From Phoronis australis (taxonomy: Eukaryota; Phoronida; Phoronidae): DNA of 64,000 nt. A program made the translations under genes and the position numbers. Positions 1 to 11,566 of the stretch are shown one piece after another. The notes below the pieces were generated by a model. That model was not told the origin of the DNA. It saw nothing but the letters and a program-made list of their open reading frames with translations, and made no database searches. The first letter of the stretch is position 1, and the number at the start of each line of letters is the position of its first letter. The stretch spans positions 3,696,659 through 3,760,658 of the forward strand of contig NMRA01000001.1 of NCBI GenBank assembly GCA_002633005.1, written 5' to 3'.

Positions 1-549
1 AACACAGAAGCTTTCGGATACTATGCTTTAGGAGCTATTTTCCAATAAGGTGTTAGAAATTTTTTCAAATGCTCCACGTTAGGATGAAGGGCTATCGAAA
101 ATAAGACTTTTATGATTTTCAAGAAAAAGTCAAAAAGTTGCAAAAAATAAAAAAAAATAGAAAATGAATGTAGAAAACTGTAACAACACTTTTGAGATTT
201 CATCTTGAACACTTGCATCAAATGAAATTAGGTCACGTTATTGATGCCGTTGTTTTGCTATTAATGCAACTCTCATTTTTCCTGTCACCAAAAAGACATG
301 ATCACGTTTTAACCAAATTATTGACAGATTATTAAAAAGACAAGAATCAAAATTCTAGAGTGACTCTAGTCTTTGGCTAAAGCATGTTTTTAAAATATAA
401 CATATTTTATCCTCTACAAAATTAACAAAGTTGATTAATATCATTATCATTATCATTATTATTACTGCGCAGCTGGAGTGTGACAAAAATCCATCTTGCT
501 TCTTATCAAGCATAAAGGTATTGTGTTCAGTGACGTTTACTCATTCTAC
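1..549. other. Probable MRPL9 intron, no recognised feature
   Basis: This AT-rich stretch lies downstream of MRPL9 exon 2. It contains a short TATCATT/TTATT simple run near 440-475. I found no acceptor followed by a bL9-like frame. The 66-codon minus-strand open frame at its left end has no recognisable family features. Confidence 0.45.
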
Positions 550-1355
550 AAATCAAACCCGGGACCGATACCTTCAACATATTCTGTTAAGATGACTTTA
601 ATAGGCGGAGCTTTCTCGAGGTTTTTATTGACCACCACTTCATAGATCTTGTTCCGCTGTCGAATGCGGGGAAATTTGTGTTCTTTAGTTAAACCCAATT
701 CCTTTGTGCGACGAACTATCACGGTGGTCTGAAAGAGACATTACGGTTTACCTAAAGATGCTACTATTACTATTACTATAAAACAAATAATTCAATCAGT
801 TTGCTGAATTTAAAACAAAAACAGAATGTATTTACGTATTCAATGCTTGCTTAAACTGTCATTAAACCCGCGTTGAAGAAATGACAAATGTCAGGCCTTC
901 CTGAACCCAGAGATGACTTTGAAACCGAGTAAGGAACAAGATAAGAACAATTCTAAAACCTCCTGTGGCCTAAACAAAACTCTTTCTAGACTGAAAGTAC
1001 AGGTTTTGAATGCTGCTTTAATCACATCATATTTGGATTGACTATGTCCAGGAATAGGCATACAGTCAAAACACTTAGTGTATGACCTATCAACAATCAC
1101 CTGTGCTTGCATAACATGGCAAGCTCAACAACTTCAAACTTCAGATAACTGTATGAGAGATAAGCAAAAACTCAAATTGTACACAATGCAACCAATCAAA
1201 CAGTTCAAGAGCTAAGTAATTACAGTGACAGCTAATTTCTCTCATTAAAGCTAACTTACCCGAATTTGCTGCAAGCTGAAAGCTGGAGGTTGAACCAAAA
1301 GACATCCTTTTTGAGCAGTGGAACAAAGCAGACCTCTAGCAAGGTTTAATGCCAT
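550..1355 (-). CDS. MRPL9: Mitochondrial ribosomal protein L9 (bL9m), 5' part, partial
   Basis: This encodes a large-subunit mitoribosome protein made in the cytosol and imported into the matrix. Two coding exons are visible on the minus strand: 1355-1260 (32 codons, beginning MALNLARGLLCSTAQKG, an arginine-bearing, acid-free presequence) and 728-550. The donor GTAAGT follows 1260 and a CAG acceptor precedes 728; the join is in phase 0. Across it the protein reads FSLQQIR-TTVIVRR, matching the human MRPL9 stretch FSLSQNRGTVIVERWW. Exon 2 then has RQRNKIYEVVVN and a VILTEYVEGIGPGFDL segment aligned to the bL9 N-terminal domain. Exon 2 probably ends at a GTAGAATG donor after 550, where a TAG also lies in frame. 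The rest of bL9 was not found in 1-549 and should lie beyond the left edge. It is divergent from COMMD4. Identification is from family knowledge; exon joins are read directly. Confidence 0.82.
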
Positions 1356-1496
1356 CTCAACACATGGAACCCGATTCACTAAAAGAAAACAGAACCCGAG
1401 TCGGTGAAGATTCACTTTTGAGCAGAAAAGAAATAATCAGGGCATACGGCAAGAGGAGTGCTCCCTGGAAAATGGCCCGTGTTGGAGATAGTCTTC

Positions 1497-1878
1497 ATAC
1501 AGCTAGCTGGCTGGCTAATCGGTAACCTTGGTGCAAAGCCGTATAGTAAATCTTTGCGACGATGAGGGTAAAAATGGCCAAATAAAATCTGAAACACAAT
1601 TAGCACTAGTCATAAAGAACTACACTCTTCCTTGAGCCAACTAAATTATTTATCGGTGTTATCAGGGTCCATTTATTGTATCCAACTAAAGCCTCTAGTC
1701 GGATACACAATATGGTAGAGGCGAGCCAAGTAATTTAGTTTACTTAAGATAGAATGTAGATTTTAATGACACTAATTTTGTGTCAGATTTTATTTGCCCA
1801 ATCTTTTTCCCACATCGGCATATTAGCCTATATTATTTAGTATACAACTTTGCACCAAGGTTAGGTGGCTGGCTAGGC
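1497..1878. repeat. Inverted repeat flanking the MRPL9 upstream region
   Basis: The complement of 1497-1547 (TTTGCACCAAGGTTA then a GCCAGCCAGC block) closely matches 1835-1878 (TTTGCACCAAGGTTA then GGTGGCTGGC). The arms are about 40-45 bp, separated by about 290 bp. The right arm overlaps the left end of the foldback element at 1852, so this may be a related end inserted in opposite orientation. Confidence 0.5.
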
Positions 1879-2827
1879 AATGACCATCACCTCTGTTGGC
1901 CTGACCAGAGGTGATGCAGCTCCTATAGGTGCTCCATACGCCGGAAGCTTTTCGGCTAATTATGCCTCGCACCGACTAAGACATCAAAGTCACGTTGTTA
2001 TAAATACCTTTTGCGCATAGAGGAACACCTTAGGAGGTTGTCGATGTGTTTAATTCCTTCCAACTCGAACAAATACTCCTGTTATCAAACTTTTACTTCG
2101 AGCAGTCCCTATTTCAGTTCCCAAAATCGTGAACTCACCATTTGTATACTGCGCAATTTTTACTGCGCTGGCTAGGTGATGTGACTTCATGACCTCAATC
2201 TTTAAATAGGCCAAAGGTGAGCCATTGCGGTCTTGTCAGTCAAATGTTCATTTCCAAAATGCCACCACTACTGGTCTTTAATTGGCATTACTTGAAACTG
2301 ATTGTATTCCAATGAATTATTGTTTGTATTTGATAAAAATAAATGCTGTTGATATGACATTTAATAGTCTTTGTGCACATATTTGACACTTTAATGTTCC
2401 CGGCAGCATGTACGCAGAGGGCAGGGACTTCAGCTTTCAAAAGTTCGCCAGTAGGACCGCAACTTCTGAACTTCGGCCTGGTTAAAAGAATGAGGTCATA
2501 TCTCCTGGCGTGCACCGCGTGAAAATGGTGAGTTCACAATTTTTGGAACTGAAATAGGGACTGCTCGAAGAAAAAGTTTGATAACTGGAGTATTTGTTCG
2601 AGTTGGAAGGAATTAAACACATCGAAAACCTTCTAAGGTGTTTTTCTATGTGCACAAGGTGTTTATATCAACGTGACTTTGATGTTTTAGTCGGTGCGAA
2701 GTATAATTCGCCGGGAGCTTTTCGGCCTCCGGCGTATGGAGCGCCTATACGAGCTGCATCGCCTCTGCTCTGGTCGGGCCAACAGAGGCAATGGATGGTC
2801 ATTGCCTACAGTAGTGGCTGTCGGTGC
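1852..2827. mobile_element. Foldback MITE, copy 1 (about 0.98 kb, long inverted arms)
   Basis: The left arm (about 1852-2150) and right arm (about 2515-2827) are diverged reverse complements over some 300 bp. Shared blocks include AGGCAATGACC near both ends, GACATCAAAGTCACGTT, a TTCCTTCCAACTCGA block and GAACTGAAATAGGGACTGC near the centre. The ends read GCACC...GGTGC. No convincing target-site duplication was seen. It encodes no protein and should be mobilised in trans. A second copy of the family lies at 29655-30640. Confidence 0.75.
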
Positions 2828-3224
2828 TAACGTTTTTTATAATATTTTCCATGCCGATAAGCAAAATAGTATCTTGATTCAAAACTGAGGTAAAGTGGTC
2901 TGGATATCTGCGCACAAAAAAAGAAAACAACATCGATTAAACGCACTCGAACTCCCAAAAATCTTAAAAAGCGTACTCTTACCTCTGTCAAGGGCGCCGC
3001 CATTAAAATTTCCTCATCTTCCAATATAGGTTTTTAAAAGAAATGTTCTATTTGAGTTTTTTGCAAGTTATAGAAATAACTAAATACAAATTAAAACCAA
3101 ATAGATATATTTTACTGTTATAAATTATAAAATATTGTTAATAATTGGTCTTGTAGAACTCAACAGGAAAACGCATTTACTTATATTTTGGAGCATCATT
3201 TACCAGGAACCACCTTGAAAGAAG

Positions 3225-6200
3225 ATGGTAAGTGTTGCTCGTTTGTAATTTGTATTTGTTGATTTTGTACTGGGAGCTAACATATGTGAGCGGGAAATTT
3301 CACTCCAGTTCAGGACTATTTACTCATGTAGTGCTTGAATGGTAAAATAGCTAAGTAGCTTAAGTAATGATGCTTAGAGGACAACAGCGCTTTTGCTGGG
3401 GCACATTTACTTTGGTCAGCTGGGTGTTTGCTGCTCTTGGAGAAGTGCACGCCCACTGGCGGATCTAGAATATTGTAAGAGGGGGCCTCAGTAAAATATA
3501 AAGGTGGAATACTGACAAGTTAAATCTTTGTCCTGTTCATTTGACAAAATTTTTTGGTATTTAAGCAGTTATCACCTCAGCTGCCTTTTGCTTTGTGCAC
3601 AGTTCTTTGCTTCAGTTTTCTTCCTTTATGTGATTCATTTGAAAGATTGTGTTTATAGGCATTTGAAAATTTCAGCAATAAATTATTGTATTTTGTTTTG
3701 CAGAGGTTCAGATTCTGTGGAGATCTCGATTGCCCAGACTGGGTATTGGCTGAAATCAGTACGCTGTCGAAAGTCGTAAGTTTTGGAATTGTACCTACTG
3801 CAAATATTATTTTTGTGCTTTGTTACCATGCAGTCTTGCAATCATCCTTATGGTTGTTAAATTTGAAAGTACGGTTAACAGATAAATGGACATCAATGTT
3901 TGTCATTATAAACGGAAAAATACATACATCATCCTTAAGATTCAAGTCATTTACCTGGCAACCTTATCCCAGTTGTTGTGAATAACGCATGTACACTCTT
4001 GAATGTATTGGTCAATATTGACTTGGGAAAGGATATATTTAGTGGTAATTCAATATCAAAATATATTTCTCTATTCTGTGCAAGTGAAAACAGTGTCAGA
4101 CTTATGTAATAGTCAGTCCCAGGGGTCCCACATTTTGAGAATCGATCTTCACTAAATCATGGGAAACAACCTAATTCTCAAAATCTTGGCCCCTTTAAGT
4201 GACTATTGCTGCAAAACGTTTTTAACCAACATTTCATTATTTTTAGTTCTAACGAGTTATTCACATCAAACACATTGGTTTTCTTTCAGACCTCTGTCAA
4301 AATGAAGCTGCTCTGCGTACAAGTTATAAAAAATTTACTAGGAGACCAGATCGACGTAAGTTATTGACGTGAAGTCTTTCCTGTTGTGAATTTATTCACA
4401 TACGTTTTTGTCCTGCAGAACTCTAAAATGGGTAATGACAAGATGAGATGTTTCTGAAGAATTTTGCAAAATATATCCATCACATGTTGTTTTTTATTAC
4501 TAGTAAATATGGGTGTGTTGTATGGTTTTAATCTTGTTAATCTGATTGAGTTATTTTTTGAATCTGTGTATCATCTACTAGATATTATAAATTAGTTTTA
4601 TTTTTCAGTATGATAAAGTAAACAAGTTGACAGCTGATGCTAAATTCGGTAAGTAAATTGAATCAAAATCCTTTTCTATTCCAAACTCAAAATTACTTGC
4701 TCTTTAAGAGAGTCATAAATGTTACCATTTGTCCGAGACTATTATACATGATTTTTCCCTGTTATACACAACTACTAGTCACAATATGGGTTGATTGCAT
4801 TTCAATGACTGCTTCTGTGGCTAGATTCTCTTGTGTAATTCGAGGTATTTTAGTTTGAACTTCATTGGTGAGTCTTTATCTTGACTGTTTGAGTGAATAT
4901 GTCGCAGTGTAAAATAGTGAATTTTGTCATTTCTTCAGATTGTTGAACTTATCTTATAGACGTAGTCAGTAACGTTAGTCATATGCAGATTTCTTCATCT
5001 TCTGTGTAACTCATGTTACTAATCATCTTGGCATGTCTCATTTAAATTTTATCTCCCTCATGCCTTTGACAATGTCCTGAGCTTTAAAACAAAGGTACCC
5101 ATTCATAACTTTGGCATTGTGGGTCTATTTTGTCCACCGTCATTAAAGCATCATAGTTGATATTTAAGCTTGCCTATCTTTATTTATCTAGGTTTTAAAT
5201 TATAAGTTTGACACTGCACCTATTGCAGAACTTATCTCTGTCTGAAATATAATTTACATATGAATTTACAACTTTGAAACAGCTTAATTTCCTGTGCACA
5301 ATTTCCGTCGATTTCCATTGTTAATAGCTGACCACAGTAAAGTGGTGAACCCCTGAATGCAGTTAGCCCTATTCAGACATTGGCCGAAGTGTTGTAACCT
5401 GCACTTTCAGCAACATTTTTCAAAATCTATTTCAATGTAGAAATATGGCATGTAATAGTTTCTATATTTTGACCTTTCTTCAATTTCCTTTCGACTGCAT
5501 GGAGTTAGTGATTGGCATTGTAAAGGTAACTTGCCATAGCTTTACGATCAGATGTTAAAACACCCGTTCAAAATTGATTCTAGAATCCTGTCTTATTACG
5601 CATATACAACTTTAAAAAAACAAAAATACTGTCTGAAAATTCTTGATGTTTTAAGTGAGCATTTTGAATTGGATATTTTAGTATAATATAGTGTTAATAG
5701 AGAAATGGTTGTGTCTCTGGTTCATTACATAAAAGCATGTCCAGCCATCGACGGTGGATTCTGGGTCCTACAAAAACTATATTGAGAAGCTCATCACAAG
5801 AAAACGCTAAACTGGGCTTGTGTATTTGTTTTGAACAGAGTCTGGAGATGTCAAAGCCAGTATTGCTGCCCTATCGTTCATCCTGTCAAGTGCAGCCAAG
5901 TATGATGTTGATGGCGACTCTCTGTCTAACGAGCTACAGCAGCTGGGTCTACCCAAAGGTAAGTGACCAATTACACCTGAGCAATAAATTTGAATTTTCC
6001 GACGTCATATTTGGCTCTCCTGCGCCAGAATTTGAAAATCAATTCTGCTGCAAATACAAACTCATGGGAGATAAATTCTTTGTTACGAAATGGGACTCCG
6101 TAGATGTTTGACATCAGTTCAGTGTACTGGTTACAAGCAATATATACCAACCTTCCACAGTATGGAGATGGACATTCGAACGTGTCCATGAATTTTGTAA

Positions 6201-9200
6201 TTTGTGTCGAGTTGGAATTTTCTGTTGTGGAGAGCAGTGTGGAAATATAGCTTTAAACCATCAAATTTCACCCGATACTTGACTCGAATTGGTCGCCTAT
6301 CATGCTATGGGAAATATGAAAGTTTTCTTGAAGTATGATATGTGATTGGTTAATTTTCAAGTTAAATCTCAAATGAAGTTCAGTTGTGTTTTCAACTTCT
6401 GTGAGCGTGCTTGCGGTGTTTTATCTATAAGTGACAAAGCTTAAAAATGGTTCCAATTGCTTAGTGCAATGGACTCACTTGAGCGGCCTGTGCACATCTG
6501 GTACAACGTTTACTAGACTGCTTGTATTTTTTTATTTTTTACACAGTTTATGTAGCTGTAACTGAACATTTAACCTCATCACTAGATGTATTTGAATATT
6601 AAAAATGCTAATGGTTTCTTTGCAGAGCACTCTACCTCACTGTGTAAATCTTACAGCGACAGTCAATCAAAGCTTCAAGATGAATTTAAGAGGCAAAGTT
6701 TAAGATGTAAGACAGTTGTTTAAACCCTGTATTTTCTTATTGCTTTTTTGACTGTTCCAAACATACACCAATCAGTGAGATTTAGTGAGACCAATCGGTA
6801 CAATTGTCATTAATGAAAATATTAATTTCATTCCAATGGATCTTTGCTAATTTTTGTTATTCAGTTACTGAACAAGTAATAACGTATTAATTGAATTCAC
6901 AACCCATGACAGACCCACAAAACTATTAAATGAATGTTCACGTTTATTTCCTTTCTTATTGATAGTTGTGCTTTGAATTCTTTATTATTTCCCCAGTCTT
7001 TGGTTTTGGACTAATTTCCTTTTCACTGTATATCGTACTTGCAATCTCTTTATATGTTTTAGTATCCCACTTAGAATCAGTGGAATGGAGAGCTGACTAC
7101 ATTATCAGTTCAAGTGAACTTCAGGTAACAGTCTTTAGCAGACATTTTACTCCACTGAACAATTTGTCCATGAAAACTGAAATATTTGCATATTTTAATT
7201 CAATGATAATAGTTTTTGGCCAAATTTTAGTTTATTCAGACGATTGTTGACTACTCACTTAAAACTTAAAATTTTGTTACTATGAAACAGTAATGATTGA
7301 TTAATTTTCAAAAGTTAGTTTACTTTTCTTTAAATTTCAAGTTTATTTAAAAATAAATCGTTAATCGTATGTTATAAAATTCCCCTGTGTGCTATACACA
7401 TTGACAGGATCTGGGGTTTCAAGATAGTGTTAACATATTTTTGAGTTTTGTAAGTAAAGTGTCCATGAGAAATAATGAGAGTTTGTGCTACGTACTTGTT
7501 GATGCTCGCTGGTTCCCTATGTGCCTGGCCAGCACGCAGGTATCATGCTGTAGCATGCGCTTTAGCATTGGTTGGTGTAACTGCGGGAGTCACTGGTTAG
7601 CTTTAAAACAACGTGAAAAATGGCGGATTATGAACGACTTCTAGCCTTGTCATGCAAGTGGCGTAGCAGCAACTATACATTTCTACAGTAACGTTTAACT
7701 AGCCGCGTGCTTGAAGCACATACATGTACAATAAACACATATCTGACCGATTTAGCCGGTGCGGTGTTATTAATACTGTATGAATACATGACAGTATCGT
7801 AAACAAAAGTCGTCGGCAGTAGAAAGATGCACTCCGAAAAGGCGCGACCACAATTTCTGGGATTCATATTTCCTGAACATAAATTTTAAGCACCGGTTTG
7901 TCTATACAACAGACCACATTTACACTTGCTCCATCATTCATGTCAGTTTGTTTGGGTAAAGCGCTGCCTGTTGAGTATTTGACCAGCCAATCAGAAACGC
8001 TGGTGTAAAAAAGTTTCCCGATGAAAATTAAGTGATACCTGCGTGCTGGCTACCGACCACCTAGTGGCACGCAGGGAGCCAGCGAGCTGTTGATGTTGCC
8101 TGAGAATGTAAACATCATGTTTTGTCACATCTTCCAGGAGGTGAATGAACCATGTGTTCAGTTGAAGCTAAAAATAAGAAACACAGACAGCAATAGAGTT
8201 GAACCTGTTGCCTTCACATTGTCTTCTGAAAAATTTAGAGTATTTCTCAATGGTAAGTAAAGTGTTGGGAATCGCTATTAATTTTAACTGATTATTTCTA
8301 TTATTTATCAGATATTGGCTACCACTGCATAATCTACAAAGTTCACTTCATTCAAAATCTTGATTTCATCCATACTGTCAACTGTCACTGTTACAGCTTT
8401 TCCTTCTGTCCAGATTTCCAAAAACTTATTAGGAACTTCGCTCTTATGCATTAAAGGCGGATCTAGAAACTTTCCTTACAGGGACTGGACTTAAGTCAAT
8501 TCCCATGAGAATATTCAAGACTCGCATTAGCAAGTCAAAATGCTTCTGGAATCCTAGGGCTGTCCAGCCTGTCTAAAACCTGACTGCTTCAATTCAATTC
8601 GCTGCTCCGTTTCTAGTTTCAAGTTTTCAAGTCTGTTAGTATTTAAGAGAAACTCTTTATGATATTTGTCTATGAGGAGACAAAATGAAAAATTATTTTT
8701 GAACTTTTCTGTGCTTGTTTTAACTGTTTCTATGGATTCATTTTTTGAAATCCATCATAAAACTTATTAAAGGAGAATGCCACCCGATTTAATTAGTCTT
8801 TTTTACCGTTTTAATCGGTCTATATCCACATCGCCTCTTATACGGTCGACCTCACCTTACCAAGAGGTGTTGCGTTAACCTGTTAGGAAGGTGAGAAACG
8901 ACGCAGCGACTTGAGTGGTTTGTCTGCAGAGTGAATACCACTATATTGCGGTGCATTTTTCCCACTTGTCCGAACTATGAAGCTGCGAAGAAAGCGGGTA
9001 TATCATTTTTTCGACTTCCTTGAGAGCCCGAAATGCTTAGGAAGTGGCTCGCGGTAGTGAAGAATGAAAGGTACGCTGTTAATAGCAAGTATGAGGCTGT
9101 GAAACATCTCCATGTCTGTGGCCGGCATTTCGTCGACAGTGATTTCTCTGACAAATTCCGGCTTACCAAAGAACTATCCATATGTTCCGTTGTCTGATCA

Positions 9201-10161
9201 TGTTCACGGCGCCTCTCTAGTATTTCTTGATCAGCCCCGGTTCGAAATGATAGCCTGTTAAACTTAACGATCTGACCCGTGAATTCTTCGTCAGATGAGC
9301 TCTTGATTAAGTCGGGATTGGCGCCGGGCAAGTTGCCACGAAGACGTTTATTATTCTGTGTTCTGTTTCAAAATGAATTGTTCTCATCCTAACCAGTGCT
9401 TATATGAAACTGAAACAAAGTCTGTCTCATATGATACAATTTGTATTGCCTTGGAGTGCTCGTGAGTGCAAATGTTTTGAGAAGCCAGCAATGAATAAAC
9501 CACTGCGTTACAGCTTTTGATGCTGGCAACAAAGGTAATTGACTGGGCACCGAGGCCGTGTGAGCGCATGCTAATTCAGTGTTTGCTGACAGGAAGCTGT
9601 TGTGAAACAATTACTCAATTTTATATACTATGGTCACATGTTAGGGGAATCTTTATGTAGGCTACGGTGTTTCCAAATACCAGTATATCCGTAAAAGCGA
9701 AATAAAACAACACGTTTTTATAAGAACGTGGTATATTTTTAAAGATTTTCTATCGAAGTTTGGTGATTTATTGGTGTTGAACGATGAATTCAAGCAATAA
9801 GCTGACACCACTAACCCGTGTTGTGAAGTGCTGAACAGACTGCGTGTGAAACCAATTACGTCATTGGATGATTTCAACACCTCCGTCTGCCGTCAGGCGT
9901 CAGGTAACCCAACCGAACGTGCTGTTATCGAGTAGAACTACTCGATCTAAATTGATACAAAATAGGTTGTTTTTTGGGTGGCATTCTCCTTTAATACTCT
10001 GTGGAAACGTTTCGAAAAAGAATTCATTCTTTTTCAAAATATTTTCACAGAATAAGAGTTTTATGTCCCGTAAGCTACTTTGAAATAATTATGTATTACT
10101 ATTTTTGATTGTTATAGAATTGAAGCAAGCTCACAGTGCCATGGAGAATTTAACTGGATAA
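3225..10161 (+). CDS. COMMD4: COMM domain-containing protein 4, complete (9 coding exons)
   Basis: Subunit of the COMMD ring of the Commander endosomal recycling complex; COMMD proteins also modulate NF-kB and cullin ligases. Coding exons: 3225-3227, 3704-3775, 4290-4355, 4609-4648, 5839-5958, 6626-6706, 7063-7124, 8138-8252 and 10118-10161. Every intron is GT-AG and the joined frame is open, giving about 200 aa (human 199). Exon 1 contributes only the ATG, directly followed by GTAAGT. Recognisable pieces are [20 protein letters not shown] (nearly identical to human), [35 protein letters not shown] and [11 protein letters not shown]. The COMM domain occupies about residues 125-200 with the diagnostic VEWRADY (W136) and ELKQAH near the end. 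It is divergent from MRPL9 and convergent with RFK. The start is fixed by exact agreement with the human N-terminus. Confidence 0.95.
3453..3490 (+). repeat. Fragment of the GGCGGATCYAG MITE family
   Basis: CACTGGCGGATCTAGAATATT followed by a G-rich run matches the left end of the elements at 39323, 29457 and 27751. It lies in COMMD4 intron 1. A shorter remnant (AGGCGGATCTAGAAAC) sits near 8455 in intron 8. Confidence 0.5.
6436..6545 (+). repeat. LINE/SINE 3' tail copy in COMMD4 intron 5
   Basis: GTGCAATGG, a GAGCGGCCTG block, GCACATCTGGTAC and a T-rich end line up with the 3' tail of the LINE fragment at 20345-20735 and with the copy at 16902. It starts AAAATGGTTCCA exactly as the 16902 copy does, so these two share a longer 5' extension. 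Confidence 0.6.
7496..8097. mobile_element. MITE with about 45-bp imperfect inverted ends (COMMD4 intron 7)
   Basis: The left end (about 7496-7545: TTGATGCTCGCTGG, TCCCTATGTGCC, CCAGCACGCAGGTATCA) matches the complement of the right end (about 8029-8097: CAGCTCGCTGG, TCCCTGCGTGCC, CCAGCACGCAGGTATCA). The right end carries about 17 extra bases in the middle. The right end sits about 40 bp before the exon 8 acceptor. No coding potential was seen inside. Confidence 0.65.
8771..9990. mobile_element. 1.22 kb TTAA-flanked DNA transposon in COMMD4 intron 8
   Basis: The ends are exact inverted copies, AGGAGAATGCCACCC (8771-8785 and 9976-9990), each flanked by TTAA (8767-8770 and 9991-9994). TTAA duplications are typical of piggyBac-like insertion. 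P-element-type THAP transposons normally make 8-bp duplications, so the pairing with the internal THAP remnant is unexpected. The interior holds a broken THAP zinc finger and no intact transposase, so the element is non-autonomous or decayed. Confidence 0.75.
8952..9197 (+). pseudogene. Broken THAP-type zinc finger
   Basis: One plus-strand frame reads [16 protein letters not shown], then FFRLP, an in-frame TGA at 9021-9023, then [25 protein letters not shown] and the end of the domain. This is the THAP C2CH pattern: Cys-x4-Cys, a Trp in the LRKW block, then Cys-x2-His. After the finger the sense continues in another frame ([20 protein letters not shown]), implying at least one frameshift besides the stop. 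THAP fingers are DNA-binding domains of transposases and of host genes derived from them. This copy sits inside a TIR-bounded element and is not part of COMMD4. Confidence 0.7.
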
Positions 10162-10862
10162 GAAATAACAACCCTGGAGAGATACTTGTGTTACGTGACA
10201 GTTGTGCATAGATACTGGCCAGGGATGCAGTGGTGCTTTTTGGCAATCGCTTTCTTTTTATAAGCATGTTTGGAAGTGAAATGCGCTCCACTTGATTTGT
10301 GTACTTTTGGGTAACAACCTAATTAGTTGGTAAATATGCGGGCAAATGGAATTCTTGATTGGACAACCAAGGAACGTTTCGACGCGAGTACACATGAATG
10401 TACTTCAAACCCAGGTGTGACGCGTCTGTCTGTAAACAAATGTACCATACGCTTACACCTAATTTATATTATAGCTGAGCCTTGATAGTGTGCGAATCTG
10501 CTGGTACAACACTCATCAAGTGAAGGTGTTTGTGCATAATTCTTGGAAACATCTTGCTTCTTTCACTGATTGCATGTTTGCACGATACCGGGAAGACATT
10601 ACCAGACATTTTCAAAGCATAATTAGGTCATTATTGCAAGTCCACGTTCTGTAGGCAAAGGTCTACTCTTTCTAATGTCATTAATAATTTATCTTCTCTG
10701 TTATATAGTGCTTCTGCAATTACTATTGGAAAAATCGTTTAATAGTCACTTAACCTTAAGTGGTAATTTCTTCCTTACGATATCTTGCGCACTATTTATA
10801 ACAGCTGTGTCCTCTACAGAGAAGGATACTGGGTGAAACTGGCTGGACCAGTTGACTCTCAT

Positions 10863-10955
10863 CCTATTGTATCATTCAAAGTGAGGATAATCCCCTATTG
10901 TATCATTCAAAGTTAGGATAATCCCCTATTGTATCATTCAAAGTTAGGATAATTC
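10863..10955. repeat. 31-bp minisatellite, 3 copies
   Basis: Three consecutive copies of a 31-bp unit (CCTATTGTATCATTCAAAG then a TAGGATAATCC part) begin at 10863, 10894 and 10925 and are nearly identical. It lies about 700 bp after the COMMD4 stop, perhaps in the 3' UTR. Confidence 0.85.
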
Positions 10956-11548
10956 GGCCATTGTGTAAGACCATCATTTTCATTTTCATTTTGGTTTCTT
11001 AAGGGTTCTTGACAAACTGTTGGGTCCTGTTTCATGTTACATTGTCATTTGAAATAGTTGTAAACACGCCTTTAGTCACAACAATGTAATTTTGACAAGT
11101 TACCAAATCAAAATGAAATTGGTCTTAAATTATTTCATAGTCAAATTGCAGGTGATTTCTTGGCTTGGAAGGAACTGGTTGTTTGTTATAGCTCGACACT
11201 ATATTCTGCAAATGCGTTCGTGGGTGTGGTGGGTCATTTCATGTGTCAAATATCATGGTTTCGAGCAAAAACAAACTGACACATTTTTAAGCCTAAAACA
11301 CCCGTCTTGTCAGAGTTTGGAACAAGTTGAATGGTGGTAGGTAGCTTAAAAATGCTATATCTCATTAAAACCGTGAATATTTAAATTTGTAGCAAGTGCC
11401 TCCTAGTGACTTCCTGGAGAACTGTGTGTACAAGAGACAGGAAAAGAAACGATTTGAAAATAAATTTGCGGTTTTATAAAAAACACAACTGATGCACTTC
11501 AAAACCCTTAGCTAGTAATTCAAATATGCAATCGTTATTTGACAGTGA

Positions 11549-11566
11549 AATAAACAAATAATAAAA
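11549..11566 (+). terminator. Candidate poly(A) signals for COMMD4
   Basis: AATAAA at 11549 is followed by AATAATAAAA within about 12 bp, some 1.4 kb after the COMMD4 stop. Shortly beyond lies TTTTATTAG, which would be an AATAAAA signal on the opposite strand. Closer unrecognised signals are possible; transcript data would settle it. Confidence 0.35.

Larger units (their letters stand above)
1356..3224. other. Divergent intergenic region between MRPL9 and COMMD4
   Basis: It holds the 5' flanks of two divergent genes. More than half of it (1852-2827) is a foldback transposon. A shorter inverted pair (1497-1547 against 1835-1878) sits at its MRPL9 side. The element-free flanks are about 500 bp upstream of MRPL9 and 400 bp upstream of COMMD4. 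No promoter motif stands out. Confidence 0.5.

Noticed and set aside
8975-9331. 118-codon minus-strand open frame as a gene
   Set aside because: It is the antisense shadow of the THAP zinc-finger fossil on the plus strand, which has the recognisable C2CH pattern.
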